Shown piece after piece: positions 1 through 9,147 of a DNA stretch of 14,528 bases. Both the position numbers and the translations under genes were made by a program. This DNA is from Chromera velia (lineage: Eukaryota; Sar; Chromeraceae): NCBI GenBank assembly GCA_018398765.1, contig JAHBMJ010004213.1:64001-78528 (forward strand), written 5' to 3'. A model generated the notes under the pieces. That model was not told where the DNA came from. It saw only the letters and a list, made by a program, of their open reading frames with translations, and ran no database searches. Within the stretch, counting starts at the first letter, position 1. Each line of letters starts with the position of its first letter.

Positions 1-830
1 TTCAGTGGAGGGTGCCGGAGGGAGGGGGGGGACCTGCTTACTCGGGTATGTGAGCGGTTCAGTGGGTGTTCTGACTGGGAAGGGGTGGGGTGGTTGCCGT
101 AAGGGGAAGCAGAGAGAGCACAGGTGGACTGCAGTGCCAACGAGAGAGAGAAAGTTTGGAGTCTCGTGGGATTTGTACGGAAGAAGACTGAGAGGGCGCA
201 TAGCTGTTTTTGCCTTTTGCAAGCCCTTTATCTTTCTTTTGATATGAGTCTGTGAGGGTACTGGGGGACCTCTCTTCTTGATCTCCTCTTTGTTTCTACT
301 ACCGTTCCTCTCCTTCCCCAGAATTTGTTCTGTCGTTTGTCGATCTCTTTTCCGCTTGTTGTTCCTCTTTTGGTACCGGCAGGGGAGCACTGTGGGTTTT
401 GATTTTTAGGCGTGGGTCGAGAGAGATGTGTCGATCTGGTGCTGAAAGGAAGCAAAAAGGATGACAGGATGGCCGGGGGGAGCGACTGCATGCAATTAGT
501 GCAGGACGTACGGTAAAGTAAAGTCCGGCCTGCCTGGGGGGCCTCTTTTGGAGGCAGACAGCTAGTCAGTGGGACGAGACTGCGAGACAGAAAGAATATT
601 TTGGCATCCACGTACATTGAACTTGGAAAAACTGGGGGGCGAGGGAATGAAGCGAGGTGGTGGAGGCAAGAAAGGCATTCAGGTGCCAGTGAGTAGACAA
701 TCCTTTTGGCACACAGTCAGAAAGTAACTAGGAAAGTAAAGGCTGTGATCTTCGTTTTCTGCGTCTCTGGCTTGCTAAAAACGCATGCTGTCCATGATAT
801 CAGTCTTTGAATACTTTCATGCCTAACAAT
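1..830. other. Gene-free left end, G/purine-rich
   Basis: I see no convincing coding region on either strand. The open frames here translate into low-complexity Arg/Ser/Gly or Pro/Ser/Arg text with no recognisable motif and no splice-site pattern that would join them. The first 120 bases on the plus strand are rich in G runs. The stretch could be the untranslated part of a gene lying to the left, but nothing in the window shows that. Confidence 0.4.
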
Positions 831-1368
831 GAATGTGGGGCTGCAGTGTTGTGTCATGTTTCAAACATGTTGCATATATTTAAAAAAATTGTCTGTCTAT
901 AGGTTTGTGTATATGCATTAGCATGCATCACTCAAAAATAATTTTTTATTGCTATTTAACGTTTACAAAGCCTGCATGGTACCAAGCTTTACATTAGTAA
1001 ATAATTGATTTATTTACATATATAGCGTACACATAAAGGCCTGGATAGAGGCAAAACTCCTCCAGGAAAACGCTATCGCTGGTGTGTTGATATATATGAC
1101 TATAGAAATGTTGGTTGGTGTATGATATTCTGCATAATGATGCACCTAGTGATGCACTTTGTAGTTACGAAATCGGATGAAATCTAGGATGAAATATGTA
1201 TATTATATTTCACATAATATATTTTTTTGGTGGTACTAGGCGGATTAGGATTTATCTTCCAGGTTTCCCCGCGGTCCTATTTGTAAGATAGTAAGTTGTT
1301 TTTGCATTTATGATTTTTTTGATAACATTTGAACATGAATTTCAGGAAGTTCGATGCCGTTCGGAATG
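831..1368. other. AT-rich spacer downstream of the Trm11 gene
   Basis: The stretch is AT-rich, with many TATAT/ATTTA words and no open frame of note. It lies 3' of the minus-strand methyltransferase gene, so it should contain that gene's 3' untranslated region and end-processing signals. I could not identify a specific polyadenylation signal. Confidence 0.45.
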
Positions 1369-3282
1369 TTAAGATCTTTGTAGCCTTTCCATGGTAACCA
1401 AAATTCTTCCCATACCTCCCGACAGAGTCTGGAGGGAAAAGCATACGAGACGCAGGGCAGAGGCCCAAGGCCGCACGTGTCTCTGCACATGTTCCTCCAA
1501 CGCCCCCTCCTGATCAGGATCAACGAGAGTCAAGTCAACCGGGAGAAGGAACACCAACCGCCCCCCCACGGTCAAGGCACGAGAGGCGAGAGACAAAAGA
1601 TCGAAAGTCACGTGAATCGTGCCATAGAGGACTGTGGGGGGAATATAAGCGGAGCGCTGCTCATTGGTTCTCTCTTCTCCTGCAACGCTCTCAACCGCTT
1701 GAGGGGGAACCTCTCCCGCCCCCTGCCCCCCTCCACCTCCCTCAACACCCCCCTGATGGTCTATCCGGTCTCTTTTTCTCTTCAAATTCCTCTCTGTCTG
1801 CCCTGACTGCCGAGACGCTGCTCGCATCCCATAGGGGGGGTCTGTGATGATTGCGTCAAGCCACGGGACCGTGCCCTCCCTTCCTAGAGACTGGAGACGC
1901 CTTCGTTTCTTTTCCATCAAAGCCTCACTCTCCTTCTGTTCCTCCTCTCTCTCCCTTTCCTCGGGAGATTGAGAAGAGGAAGAGGAAGAAGACACAGCCC
2001 CCGTCTCTTTCTCTCTTTCTTTCTCCAACTTTTCTTTGCGCATATCGGGATGGAAGGTCAACGGGACTTCTGCGTGAATTTCGTTTTCTGTTTTTGTCTC
2101 TGTGGCTTTTGTTACTGCCTCGGCCTCTGATTTGCTCGGAAGAGGAAATCTCCACATCCATGCTGCGTTGTCTGTTCGCACCGTGTCGGGTCGGTTAAGC
2201 CCATAGTAATCGAAATTCACAAACACCGAGGGCATCAGGGGAAGGGCAGCAAGTTTCTTTTCTTCTTTCTTTCCTTTCTCTTTCTTCCCTTTCTCTTTTT
2301 GCTTTTCCTTCCACCATTGAGATGACTTATTCAAGTAAGACACCCCCCACCCTTTGAGCACACGGACATCCAAATCTGCCCCCAACGTGAACGCCCCGAA
2401 ATGCGATGCGGAAACCAAAAGACCCGCAGTGCCAACAAAGGGATCGAGCACCGTTGTCCCCTTCCTGACCTTCGCCATGTTCGACATCAAAAACGCAAGC
2501 TCGTTATCCATCGTTGTGGGCCCCAAAACAGGCCTCTCATTCAATGCGAATTTTTGGAACCAACAGCTACGACTCACACGACCGTCTGCGACAATTCGGC
2601 CGAAAACAAATCTCTTCGGTTGACGGGGGGGTGGGGGTGGGTCTGCGGTTGAGGTACTCACGTCAGGGGTGACACCGCTGTCGGACTTTGCACTCCGAGC
2701 GTGTCCCCATTCTTCTATGATATGGATGGTCGTCTCTGGATTTTGCAAATCTATTTTCTCATCCCTCTCCCAAAGGAAGCCAAACGAATCCATTAGCTTC
2801 TTCTTCTCTTCGGCAGACAGACTCTTTCCATATGCCGTGACTCGGTATGCGAATGTGGTGTTTGGATGGACGTGCTGCCGTCTCTTTTCTCGTGGGAATG
2901 TTCTCATCTTCTCTTGACATGCCTCCAAATCTTTCCCCTCCGCCCACACTTCCGTGACGTCTCTCATCAACACGCTTCGCTTGGCAATTCTCTGCACAAA
3001 TTCTTCTGACGGAAAATTCGCGTAGAAAAACTCGTCGTTCCCACCGGAGACAGGACGCTTACAGTCCCGCCACAGGTCGTCCAAAGTCCACCCCCCCTCT
3101 GTCTCACACAGAGCCTCTAATTCCTCTACGCGAAAGTTCAGGTAATAGTTGTGCCGAACCAATTGGACAAGCAAACGCAGGGGCTTAGTCGCACTCTGCC
3201 CCGCCCCTTCCGTAGATACACTGCCAACCCCAGCAGCTGCTGCTGCTACTGCTCCGGGGGGCGAGAGGGCTGCTTGCTCCAT
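1369..3282 (-). CDS. TRMT11: tRNA (guanine(10)-N2)-methyltransferase catalytic subunit, TRMT11/Trm11 family
   Basis: This is the catalytic subunit of the enzyme that uses S-adenosylmethionine to methylate guanosine 10 of tRNA, working with Trm112 in yeast and human. The single exon encodes 637 aa. The N-terminal part (about residues 35-190) matches the Trm11 N-terminal/THUMP-like region, including VRHNYYLNFRVEELEAL. FVFGRIVADGR and the SAM-binding loop DPFVGTAGLL (about 280-289) follow, then the catalytic DPPYG (about 481-485) and a closing methyltransferase segment with GGRLVFLLPV. The protein is longer than human (463 aa) or yeast (433 aa) Trm11. The excess is low-complexity insertions: Lys/Glu-rich at about 325-350, Glu/Ser/Arg-rich at about 385-470, and Gly-rich after DPPYG. 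I chose the ATG at 3282; the frame is open for 12 more codons upstream, but only from a TTG. No introns are needed. The family call is firm; enzyme activity is inferred. Confidence 0.93.
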   Translation of the reverse strand: MEQAALSPPGAVAAAAAGVGSVSTEGAGQSATKPLRLLVQLVRHNYYLNFRVEELEALCETEGGWTLDDLWRDCKRPVSGGNDEFFYANFPSEEFVQRIAKRSVLMRDVTEVWAEGKDLEACQEKMRTFPREKRRQHVHPNTTFAYRVTAYGKSLSAEEKKKLMDSFGFLWERDEKIDLQNPETTIHIIEEWGHARSAKSDSGVTPDVSTSTADPPPPPRQPKRFVFGRIVADGRVSRSCWFQKFALNERPVLGPTTMDNELAFLMSNMAKVRKGTTVLDPFVGTAGLLVSASHFGAFTLGADLDVRVLKGWGVSYLNKSSQWWKEKQKEKGKKEKGKKEEKKLAALPLMPSVFVNFDYYGLNRPDTVRTDNAAWMWRFPLPSKSEAEAVTKATETKTENEIHAEVPLTFHPDMRKEKLEKEREKETGAVSSSSSSSQSPEEREREEEQKESEALMEKKRRRLQSLGREGTVPWLDAIITDPPYGMRAASRQSGQTERNLKRKRDRIDHQGGVEGGGGGQGAGEVPPQAVESVAGEERTNEQRSAYIPPTVLYGTIHVTFDLLSLASRALTVGGRLVFLLPVDLTLVDPDQEGALEEHVQRHVRPWASALRLVCFSLQTLSGGMGRILVTMERLQRS

Positions 3283-3929
3283 TTTTCTGAGGCAAGAAAA
3301 AGCCGCGGTTCCTTCCAATCCTTCCCGTCTCCGAGGCGATTGACGGTTAGACGGAGCAAACCTGAAGTTAAGCCGTCGGGAAGTGGAGATAGTTGCAAGA
3401 CTCTACGGTGGCAGCTTAAATATATATACCATCTCTGCGCTGAATCAAATTCTTCGAATGCTTCGAATTGAGGCCCTTTCGATCGAAGAGGTTTTCACAG
3501 CCTCAGTCACTCACTGAGGAACTTGAGATCATTTGAGACCCGTCTCTGATGATTCACCATGCATGCAATTTCTGTTGACAAAAATTTCTGTTGAAAGTCC
3601 TTCGTGCGCGGCGCGCGTCGATCGAAGGGAGACGGTCAGAAAGAAAATTAAATTTCCTGCAGGCCTGCTCTCCCATGCTCTCCCCCAATGGACCCCCATT
3701 CTCCCAAACGCTGACGCAGATCAAGCACCGCCATCAGTGACAGCACACCGATCGATCCTCGTTAATCCACCAAGTGCATGAATATCTGTTCGATAGCGAC
3801 TTCATCTTGCCTCTCAAACCCGTGGAGCAAAAACGAAGAGGAGACGGATTGACTCTCTATTGGACTGTGTTCTTGTGCTTCTCTTTTTTGTCCTCTCTGC
3901 GTCATTTGGCTGAAGAGACCTGTAAGAGG
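3283..3929. promoter_or_regulatory. Divergent intergenic region between the Trm11 and beta-helix genes
   Basis: This spacer separates two genes transcribed away from each other, so it should hold both promoters and 5' untranslated regions. Apart from the TATA-like run reported separately, I see no recognisable operator or repeat. An open stretch in frame with the plus-strand gene begins at 3774 with GTG, but it contains no ATG before 3930. I therefore treat it as leader sequence. Confidence 0.45.
3418..3430 (-). promoter_or_regulatory. TATA-like element, possibly for the Trm11 gene
   Basis: An isolated TAAATATATATA run sits in otherwise GC-balanced DNA, about 136 bp upstream of the minus-strand Trm11 ATG and about 500 bp from the plus-strand ATG. 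Spacing favours the Trm11 gene. The sequence reads as a TATA-like box on both strands, and many protists do not use TATA boxes, so this is only a candidate. Confidence 0.25.
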
Positions 3930-5329
3930 ATGTTTTTGTCTTCGAGGACGACTCCACTCGTCGTCCCTCTGTTAGTCGTTGTTCTTTATTTAACGTCAGC
4001 AACGCAGGGGCAGACGGCTCTCCGCGCTGGTGTATCTGCCGCCCCTCGGAGAGACACAGGGCCCATGGAAGCCTCAAAACCCAGGAAAGAGACCCAGCCG
4101 AACCCCCCCCTGTGGCCCTCCTCTGTCCAAGTGTTCACCCCTGACGTCCCCCTCGAAGAGATCCGTGCCAAAGTCAACAACGCCTACCTCATCAACGGTG
4201 GAGACGGCGACCACGGACAGTTCTCTTCGCATCGTTTTGCCTTCCTCTTTGCACCTGGCACGTATGACGTTGACGTCCCTGTGGGGTATTACACACAGGT
4301 GATGGGTCTGGGTGTCACCCCGGATGACGTTATTTTTACAGGACCGAAGGGGGTGCACTCCGAGGAAAGCAACTATTGGTTTCAGGTGGGGGCGTTGAAC
4401 ACCTTCTGGAGGTCTGCAGAGAACTTCAAAACAAAGCCAGGCTATAACTGGTTCCCCGGTGCTGTCGGGATGTTGTGGGCAGTTTCTCAGGGGGCGCCCC
4501 TGCGTCGAGTACACGTGGACTCCGATTTGCTCCTCTTTCAGTATACCTTCGGGGATGCAGCGGGATTTGCGTCGGGGGGGTTTATGGCCGACTCGAAGGT
4601 CGAGGGGACAGTCAAATCTGGGTCTCAGCAGCAGTGGTTGACTCGAAATTGTGCCGTGTTGGGGTGGGAGGGGGCGGTGTGGAATATGATGTTTGTTGGG
4701 ACGACAGGGGCGCCAGCATCCCACTGTGGAAAGGACGGGGGTGTTCCAATTGTGACGGTCGAATCGTCTCCCATGATTGCAGAGAAACCGTTTCTGTCTG
4801 TTGATAAAGAAGGAAATTTCTCTTTGCTTGTTCCTCCTGTGAAATTGAGGGCCGCAGGGCCAACCGATTGGACGGCTGCTGATTCAGATCTGCGGAAAAT
4901 TGATTTTTCAGAAGTCTATGTAGCCAAAAATAAAACAGACAGTGCTGCTTCGATAAACAGACAGTTGGCAGCAGGGCTCCACGTTGTGCTCACCCCTGGC
5001 ATTTACATGCTGGAATCACCCCTGACGGTTCAACACGAGGGGCAGGTCCTTCTCGGCCTTGGCTTTCCCACTTTGACTCCTTCCTCTTCCTCTAGATCCC
5101 CCGAGGGAGATGGAGGAACCTCTGCTGTGAAGGTGGCATCAGGAGTGACAGGTGCGCGAGTGGCGGGAATTCTGGTGGAAGCCGGCAGAGGAAAGGGGAG
5201 AAAGGACATCCTCGTGGAAGTGGGTGGAGATGGAAAGGCCCTCGGTGAGTGCTCGAGGATTTTGTTTTTACTTTCCCAAGTTTCTTTTTGCTCTATGCTT
5301 CCCTCGACCTTTCTTTCTTTCTTTTTCTT

Positions 5330-5384
<55 letters not shown>

Positions 5385-6397
5385 CTCTCTCTTCCTTTCT
5401 CCCTCCCTCCCCTTTTTAGCCCCCCTTACAAATGAGGTTCGCGCAGCCAAGCACTTGCAGAAATATACACTGTCCTCCGCTTCAAAGTTTGGGCATGAGA
5501 AAATGAAATTTTCGGAAAGAATGGACGTGCATCTTTTTCCCCAACCATGCTTTTTTCCCTCTTTCTGTGCATCTTGTGCTCCAGACTCACTAGCCCCCTA
5601 TCTTCCCACCCTGCATATGTGTTGCAGATACAAGTGAAGGGTCACTGAGGGGGTCCCGCGACACCTCAGTAGACAGATCTGCTGCAGGGGAAGATCCTGT
5701 GGTCCTCTCTGACGTCTTTGTTCGTGTGGGCAGTGGGGGGGTGGGGGACGAGGGGGACGAGGTGTCTGCAGATTTGATGATGAAGGTGGAATCGTCAGGG
5801 GTGATCCTCGATAACGTTTGGTTGTGGAGAGCTGACCACGGGGCTGGAGGAGCTTCTGTGCGAAAAGGGAAGAACGTTGTTCGTGGGGGTTTGGACGTTG
5901 GGGGTGATGACGTGACAGTTTACGGATTGTTTGTGGAACACGCGATGGAGGATCAGGTGTTGTGGAGGGGGGAAAGGGGGAAGACCTTCATGATGGAGTC
6001 TGAGCTCCCGTATGATGTTGATCAAGAATCGTTTGGACAGCAGGGGTTTGTGGGGTACAGAGTCGCCCCTGACGTCCAAACACACAACGCCTGGGGTGTG
6101 GGAGTGTATCACTTTTTCAAAAGCCCTGTAGAGGTAGAGTTTGGAATTGTTTGTCCGTCCTCAGTTGAAGAAAATTTCGTGTCTCCTCTTTCTGTTTGGT
6201 TGAATGGGAATGGAAGGATGCAGCACATCATCAATGAGAGCGGGGAGCCGACGTTCGGGAGGGAAGGACAGGCTCAGTACGTCTGCTCTGCCAGTCCCTC
6301 AACGAACAGAAACAGCCAGAAAGAAAAGTTGTCCGGAAAAGAGGGGGGGGATGTCAACGTTCTTGATGATGGAACGGAGACTGTGTTTCTTTCTTAA
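3930..6397 (+). CDS. Secreted right-handed beta-helix (pectin-lyase-fold, GH55-like) protein; two exons 3930-5244 and 5628-6397
   Basis: Joining the exons gives 694 aa; codon 439 is split after its first base. A hydrophobic N-terminus (residues 1-28, VVPLLVVVLYL then SATQG) is a signal peptide, so the protein should be secreted or enter the endomembrane system. The mature part strongly resembles a bacterial, mostly actinobacterial, family often misleadingly named 'adenylyl cyclase' or 'coagulation factor 5/8 type' and related to GH55-like beta-helix proteins. Shared blocks include FLFAPGTYDVDVPVGYYTQV, FWRSAEN, AVSQGAPLRR, GSQQQWLTRN, EKPFLSVD, LTPGIYMLESPL, VLLGLGFPTLTP, WLWRADHG and YGLFVEHA. 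These run across the splice junction without a gap, which supports the intron call. The start is the first ATG in frame and directly begins the signal peptide. The substrate is unknown, and I do not assign a reaction. Bacterial origin by transfer followed by intron gain is plausible but inferred. Confidence 0.82.
5245..5627 (+). other. Phase-1 GT-AG intron of the beta-helix gene (383 nt)
   Basis: The donor is G|GTGAGT at 5245 and the acceptor GTTGCAG ends at 5627. Removing this interval restores the conserved protein on both sides (ILVEVGGDGKAL before, VVLSDVFVRVG after) and keeps the frame. Earlier AG sites exist after the pyrimidine tract (near 5419 and 5450). The 5627 acceptor leaves a frame open to the conserved block. 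The first ~20 residues after the junction have no clear family match, so the exact acceptor is the least certain part. Confidence 0.75.
5335..5374 (+). repeat. (CT)20 microsatellite inside the intron
   Basis: Forty bases of perfect CT repeat sit within a wider pyrimidine-rich tract (about 5310-5415) in the middle of the intron. It is likely length-polymorphic. It lies about 250 nt upstream of the chosen acceptor, so it is not the usual polypyrimidine tract of that site. Confidence 0.95.
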
Positions 6398-7080
6398 TAT
6401 GATCACAAAAAAAGGACAGAAAAGTTGGAAAGGAATGTAAAGAAAACAATCATGATAATGTCATCCGTGACAGGCTTTCAGGTTGATCTCTTGACTGGAG
6501 GGAGGGATGTGAAGGGGAATGAAGCTAGAGAAACGAAGGGGAAGCAAGGATTCCAAACTTGCGTCAGGCGGCCTGTGTTTCACCTGGATGCAGCGGTGAT
6601 CCCGCCACCTTCCTTTCACGTGCGTGCGTAGTTCGGCCTTCAGCTTTCTTCTCCGTCTGTGTTCCTGGTACTGTCTGTCTTCATATCGATTGATTGATTC
6701 CTCCCTTTTCTCCACTGCGCACAGTCCGAATGTGTGTGGACGGATGGAGGAAACGTGAGAAGAAAAGATGAATTTGTTGAAGGGAAAAAAATAAGGAAAT
6801 GGGCTGAAAGCGACTGAGACATTCATTCGCTTTCTTGGAGGGAGGGTGGGTGAAGGAAGGGGGCTGCCTAGCTCTGCTTGGGCTCTGATGGAATCATGCT
6901 CATGTCCTGCCTGACCGCATGTTGATGGACAGTGGAGCATTGGAGGGAAATGTATTCATTAGTAATTGATTTGACTGACCTGTACAGTGTGCGTGCCATG
7001 GCAAGGAAAAAGAAAAGTGTAGAGGTTTGTCTTTTCTTTTTCTTCAGACAGAATTCGATCGCGGTGCTTCCTTTCTTGCG
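6398..7080. other. 3' flank of the beta-helix gene, no gene seen
   Basis: This follows the TAA at 6395-6397. Open frames on both strands are short, Arg/Ser-rich and without motifs. The first few hundred bases are presumably 3' untranslated region. No canonical AATAAA is obvious near the stop. Confidence 0.4.
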
Positions 7081-7084
7081 TCTT

Positions 7085-7115
<31 letters not shown>

Positions 7116-7118
7116 TTT

Positions 7119-7160
<42 letters not shown>

Positions 7161-7198
7161 TTTCTTCCTTCCTTTCTTCCTTCCTTCCTTCCTTTCTT
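7081..7198 (+). repeat. 118-nt uninterrupted pyrimidine tract, (CT)n then (TTTC)n and (TTCC)n
   Basis: There is no purine on the plus strand from 7081 to 7198. It starts as CT dinucleotides, changes to TTTC tetramers and then TTCC tetramers, and continues with only scattered purines to about 7305. The Ser/Phe/Leu-rich and, on the other strand, Lys/Arg/Glu-rich reading frames across it are by-products of the repeat. Such tracts can form triplex DNA; whether this one does is inference. Confidence 0.95.
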
Positions 7199-7305
7199 GC
7201 TGTCTTTTTTTTCTTCTATCCTTCCTTCCTTTATCTTTGTTCCTTTCCTTTTCTTTCCTTGTTCCATCTTCCCTTCCTTCCTTCTCTCCTTTGTGTTTGA
7301 CGAAG

Positions 7306-8144
7306 TACTGTGGGGGGGAGCCCGTGGAAGAGATGAGAAAAGAAGAGGCGACATGGCGTCGTTCATGTGGAATGCGTGCAGGGAGGGGGGCCATGCAGTT
7401 GACTATATGTGTTTATTTGCTGTCAACGTACCAGGGCAAGAAAGGGATCATCTTGAAGCCCTCAGTTGATCAGACGCACTTCGGGGTTACAGGAAGGTTG
7501 AAACATACTTCTTTTCTGAAATGCGTCTACGTGCATGCCCCCAAGCGTTCAGTCTGTCTGTCTTTCTGCTGGGGGGAGGGCGACTGAATGATAGGGGTCT
7601 GCAAGTTGACACGACGACAAGACGTTGTCAGGCGAAAGAGAAAAGGGAAGGCTGGCTGGCTTTTTCTTTTCCATTGGTTGGCATGGGAGGAAATTCAAAT
7701 GGAGTATTGCCGGGGTTTTTGACCCCCTTCACTGTAAATCAAACTAAGTTTTTCGTGTGCATCCTGCAAGAGGTAAGCCTTTCTATGTCTGTCTCATTTT
7801 GTCTGAGTACCTGCTTCTCGAATGTTGACCCGTGCACACGCACACAAATGCTCCGCCTAGAGCTTCCTTCGATCGGTCTGCATACGTCCCTCTGTTTGTT
7901 ATAGCGTCTTTGTCAGTATTTGCGTTCATTGACACGCGCTTCGCTCTTGTTTACTGCTGCACGCATCTCGACACCATGTCCCTGCTTTCTATTTTTATCT
8001 CTAAGCGCTTGATTTCGATGATGCAAGTCAATGTGGCAACACAAGCTGCGACAAGCAACTCTCTGTACATGCACAGTACCTGATGCGCTCGGCAATGAGT
8101 CGGCATCACTTGCCTTTTTACTATGATTCACGGAAAGTATTAAA
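7306..8144. other. Intergenic stretch, no supported gene
   Basis: Composition is balanced. Several open frames are present but none has family signatures. A donor-like GAG|GTAAGC occurs near 7771-7777 and an acceptor-like TTTGTTATAG near 7895-7904. The peptide they would join is Ser/Leu/Cys-rich and unconvincing, so I do not call a gene. Confidence 0.4.
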
Positions 8145-8280
8145 GTGATTCATATAACTTGAACTTTAAATATAACCTAGAATACAAAGGTGTTTAATCA
8201 TGGAATATATTTATTCACTAGTTACTCACTTCAAAAGTAATATAATCAGGAATATATTCCTAAATTAATTAAGGGGGGGT

Positions 8281-8301
8281 CCGGGGGGCTCCGCCCCCCG
8301 G
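8281..8301 (+). repeat. Perfect 9-bp GC hairpin
   Basis: CCGGGGGGC at 8281-8289 and GCCCCCCGG at 8293-8301 are perfect complements with a 3-nt loop. It is preceded by a run of seven G and lies in strongly AT-rich DNA. It is too isolated to call a terminator. It resembles the short GC palindromes that spread as dispersed elements in some algal genomes, but that parallel is inference. Confidence 0.85.
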
Positions 8302-8599
8302 GCTACATTTTTGATTTTTTTTTTTTTTAATATAGTTTATAACTATAAAATATTGGTTTTGAAAAAGATAAACAGGGGCTATCTAGCTGTTAGGCACTGT
8401 TAATAGGCAGTAGTGTAACAGTTACTATACTAGACTGTGTTACAGTGTTACTAGAATTGTCTGAACATATCAGGCCTCAGTCATCTCAGACTGGTATCAT
8501 GGCTTGCTGTGACTTCAAGTTTGCATCTTACCTTGTGTTTGAAACTCATGCATGAAGACCCGATTTTTAATGCAACCTGTACAATCGGCTATTCGGCTC

Positions 8600-8725
8600 C
8601 GAATGCATGCACCGATGCATGGCCGCGGCCGCTAGGAGGAGCGGTGCATAGGCCGCGCCGGCGCGTGCATGGCTGGCCCGGGCTGCATGGGCTGGGCCAT
8701 GCATACAGTGCACTGGATGTGCACA
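8600..8725 (+). repeat. Palindrome-dense GC island
   Basis: An island of high GC is surrounded by AT-rich DNA and contains many self-complementary words: GCATGC, ATGCAT, GGCCGCGGCC, GCGCCGGCGC, GCCCGGGC, GTGCAC. ATGCATGGCC at 8615-8624 is exactly inverted as GGCCATGCAT at 8695-8704, so a stem could close a ~70-nt structured loop. It has no counterpart in the right arm. Confidence 0.75.
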
Positions 8726-8741
8726 AGCCTTAGTGACCATG

Positions 8742-8790
8742 TTTGATTTGATTATATTTGATTTGATTTGATTTGATTTGATTTGATTTG
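8742..8790 (+). repeat. (ATTTG)n pentanucleotide repeat
   Basis: Seven perfect ATTTG units run from 8756 to 8790, preceded by two imperfect TTTGA units. The right arm carries the inverted counterpart (about 10307-10343, AAATC/AAATT units), so the repeat is part of the arm and was probably there before the two arms diverged. Confidence 0.9.
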
Positions 8791-8797
8791 AGCTTCA

Positions 8798-8822
8798 ACC
8801 TCAAATATTTGATATTTGAGGT
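8798..8822 (+). repeat. 11-bp hairpin at the inner end of the left arm
   Basis: ACCTCAAATAT (8798-8808) and ATATTTGAGGT (8812-8822) are perfect complements around TTG. Part of the same word, inverted, forms the inner end of the right arm at 10201-10215, next to the start codon of the enclosed gene. Confidence 0.85.
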
Positions 8823-9147
8823 AAGATTTGAGGTTAACCTCTTAGGGTTCCTCACTGAGTTACTGACTTACTGTCACTCTGATCATTTTTCTCATGACAA
8901 TAGTTATCAGAACATTTCTGATGTGTGTTTCAAAAATTTAAAAAATATATATATAAAATTATAAATTATTAGTTCCATAAAAAAAATATGCCTGTGTGGC
9001 AGTATATATACACTAGTCACTGAGACTCACTCTAGTACTAATAGAGATTAAGAACGTAAAATTGATAGATTTGAAATTGCATATGACTTTTTGTTGATAC
9101 GATAAAGTTAGAGCACGTACCAAAATTGAGGTGACAATCACTCAGCT

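Larger units (their letters stand above)
8178..8822 (+). repeat. Left inverted arm
   Basis: This arm pairs, in reverse complement, with 10201-10548. Shared blocks from outside to inside are CAAAGGTGTTTA, GAATATATTTA, a 24-mer beginning TTAGTGACCATG, and TTCAACCTCAAATAT. It is much longer than the right arm because between 8214 and 8729 it holds ~500 bp, including a GC hairpin and a GC-rich island, where the right arm has only ~155 bp. Confidence 0.7.

Noticed and set aside
228-617. 129-aa minus-strand open frame near the left end
   Set aside because: Pro/Ser/Arg-rich composition follows from the purine-rich plus strand; no domain, no splice context.
3774-3929. In-frame N-terminal extension of the beta-helix protein
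   Set aside because: It has no ATG before 3930, would place the signal peptide internally, and is not similar to the family.
4074-4724. 216-aa open frame antisense to the beta-helix gene
   Set aside because: It lies wholly within a well-supported conserved coding exon on the other strand and has no family features.
7027-7587. Long open frames on both strands across the pyrimidine tract (Ser/Phe/Leu- or Lys/Arg/Glu-rich)
   Set aside because: They exist only because the simple repeat has no stop codons in those frames; there is no motif outside the repeat.
7680-8020. Possible two-exon gene with donor GAG|GTAAGC (about 7771) and acceptor near 7904
   Set aside because: The splice signals look fair, but the peptides are Leu/Ser/Cys-rich and not protein-like; there is not enough support.
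8742-8790. CRISPR-like regular repeats
   Set aside because: The unit is 5 bp with no spacers; it is a microsatellite in a eukaryotic context.
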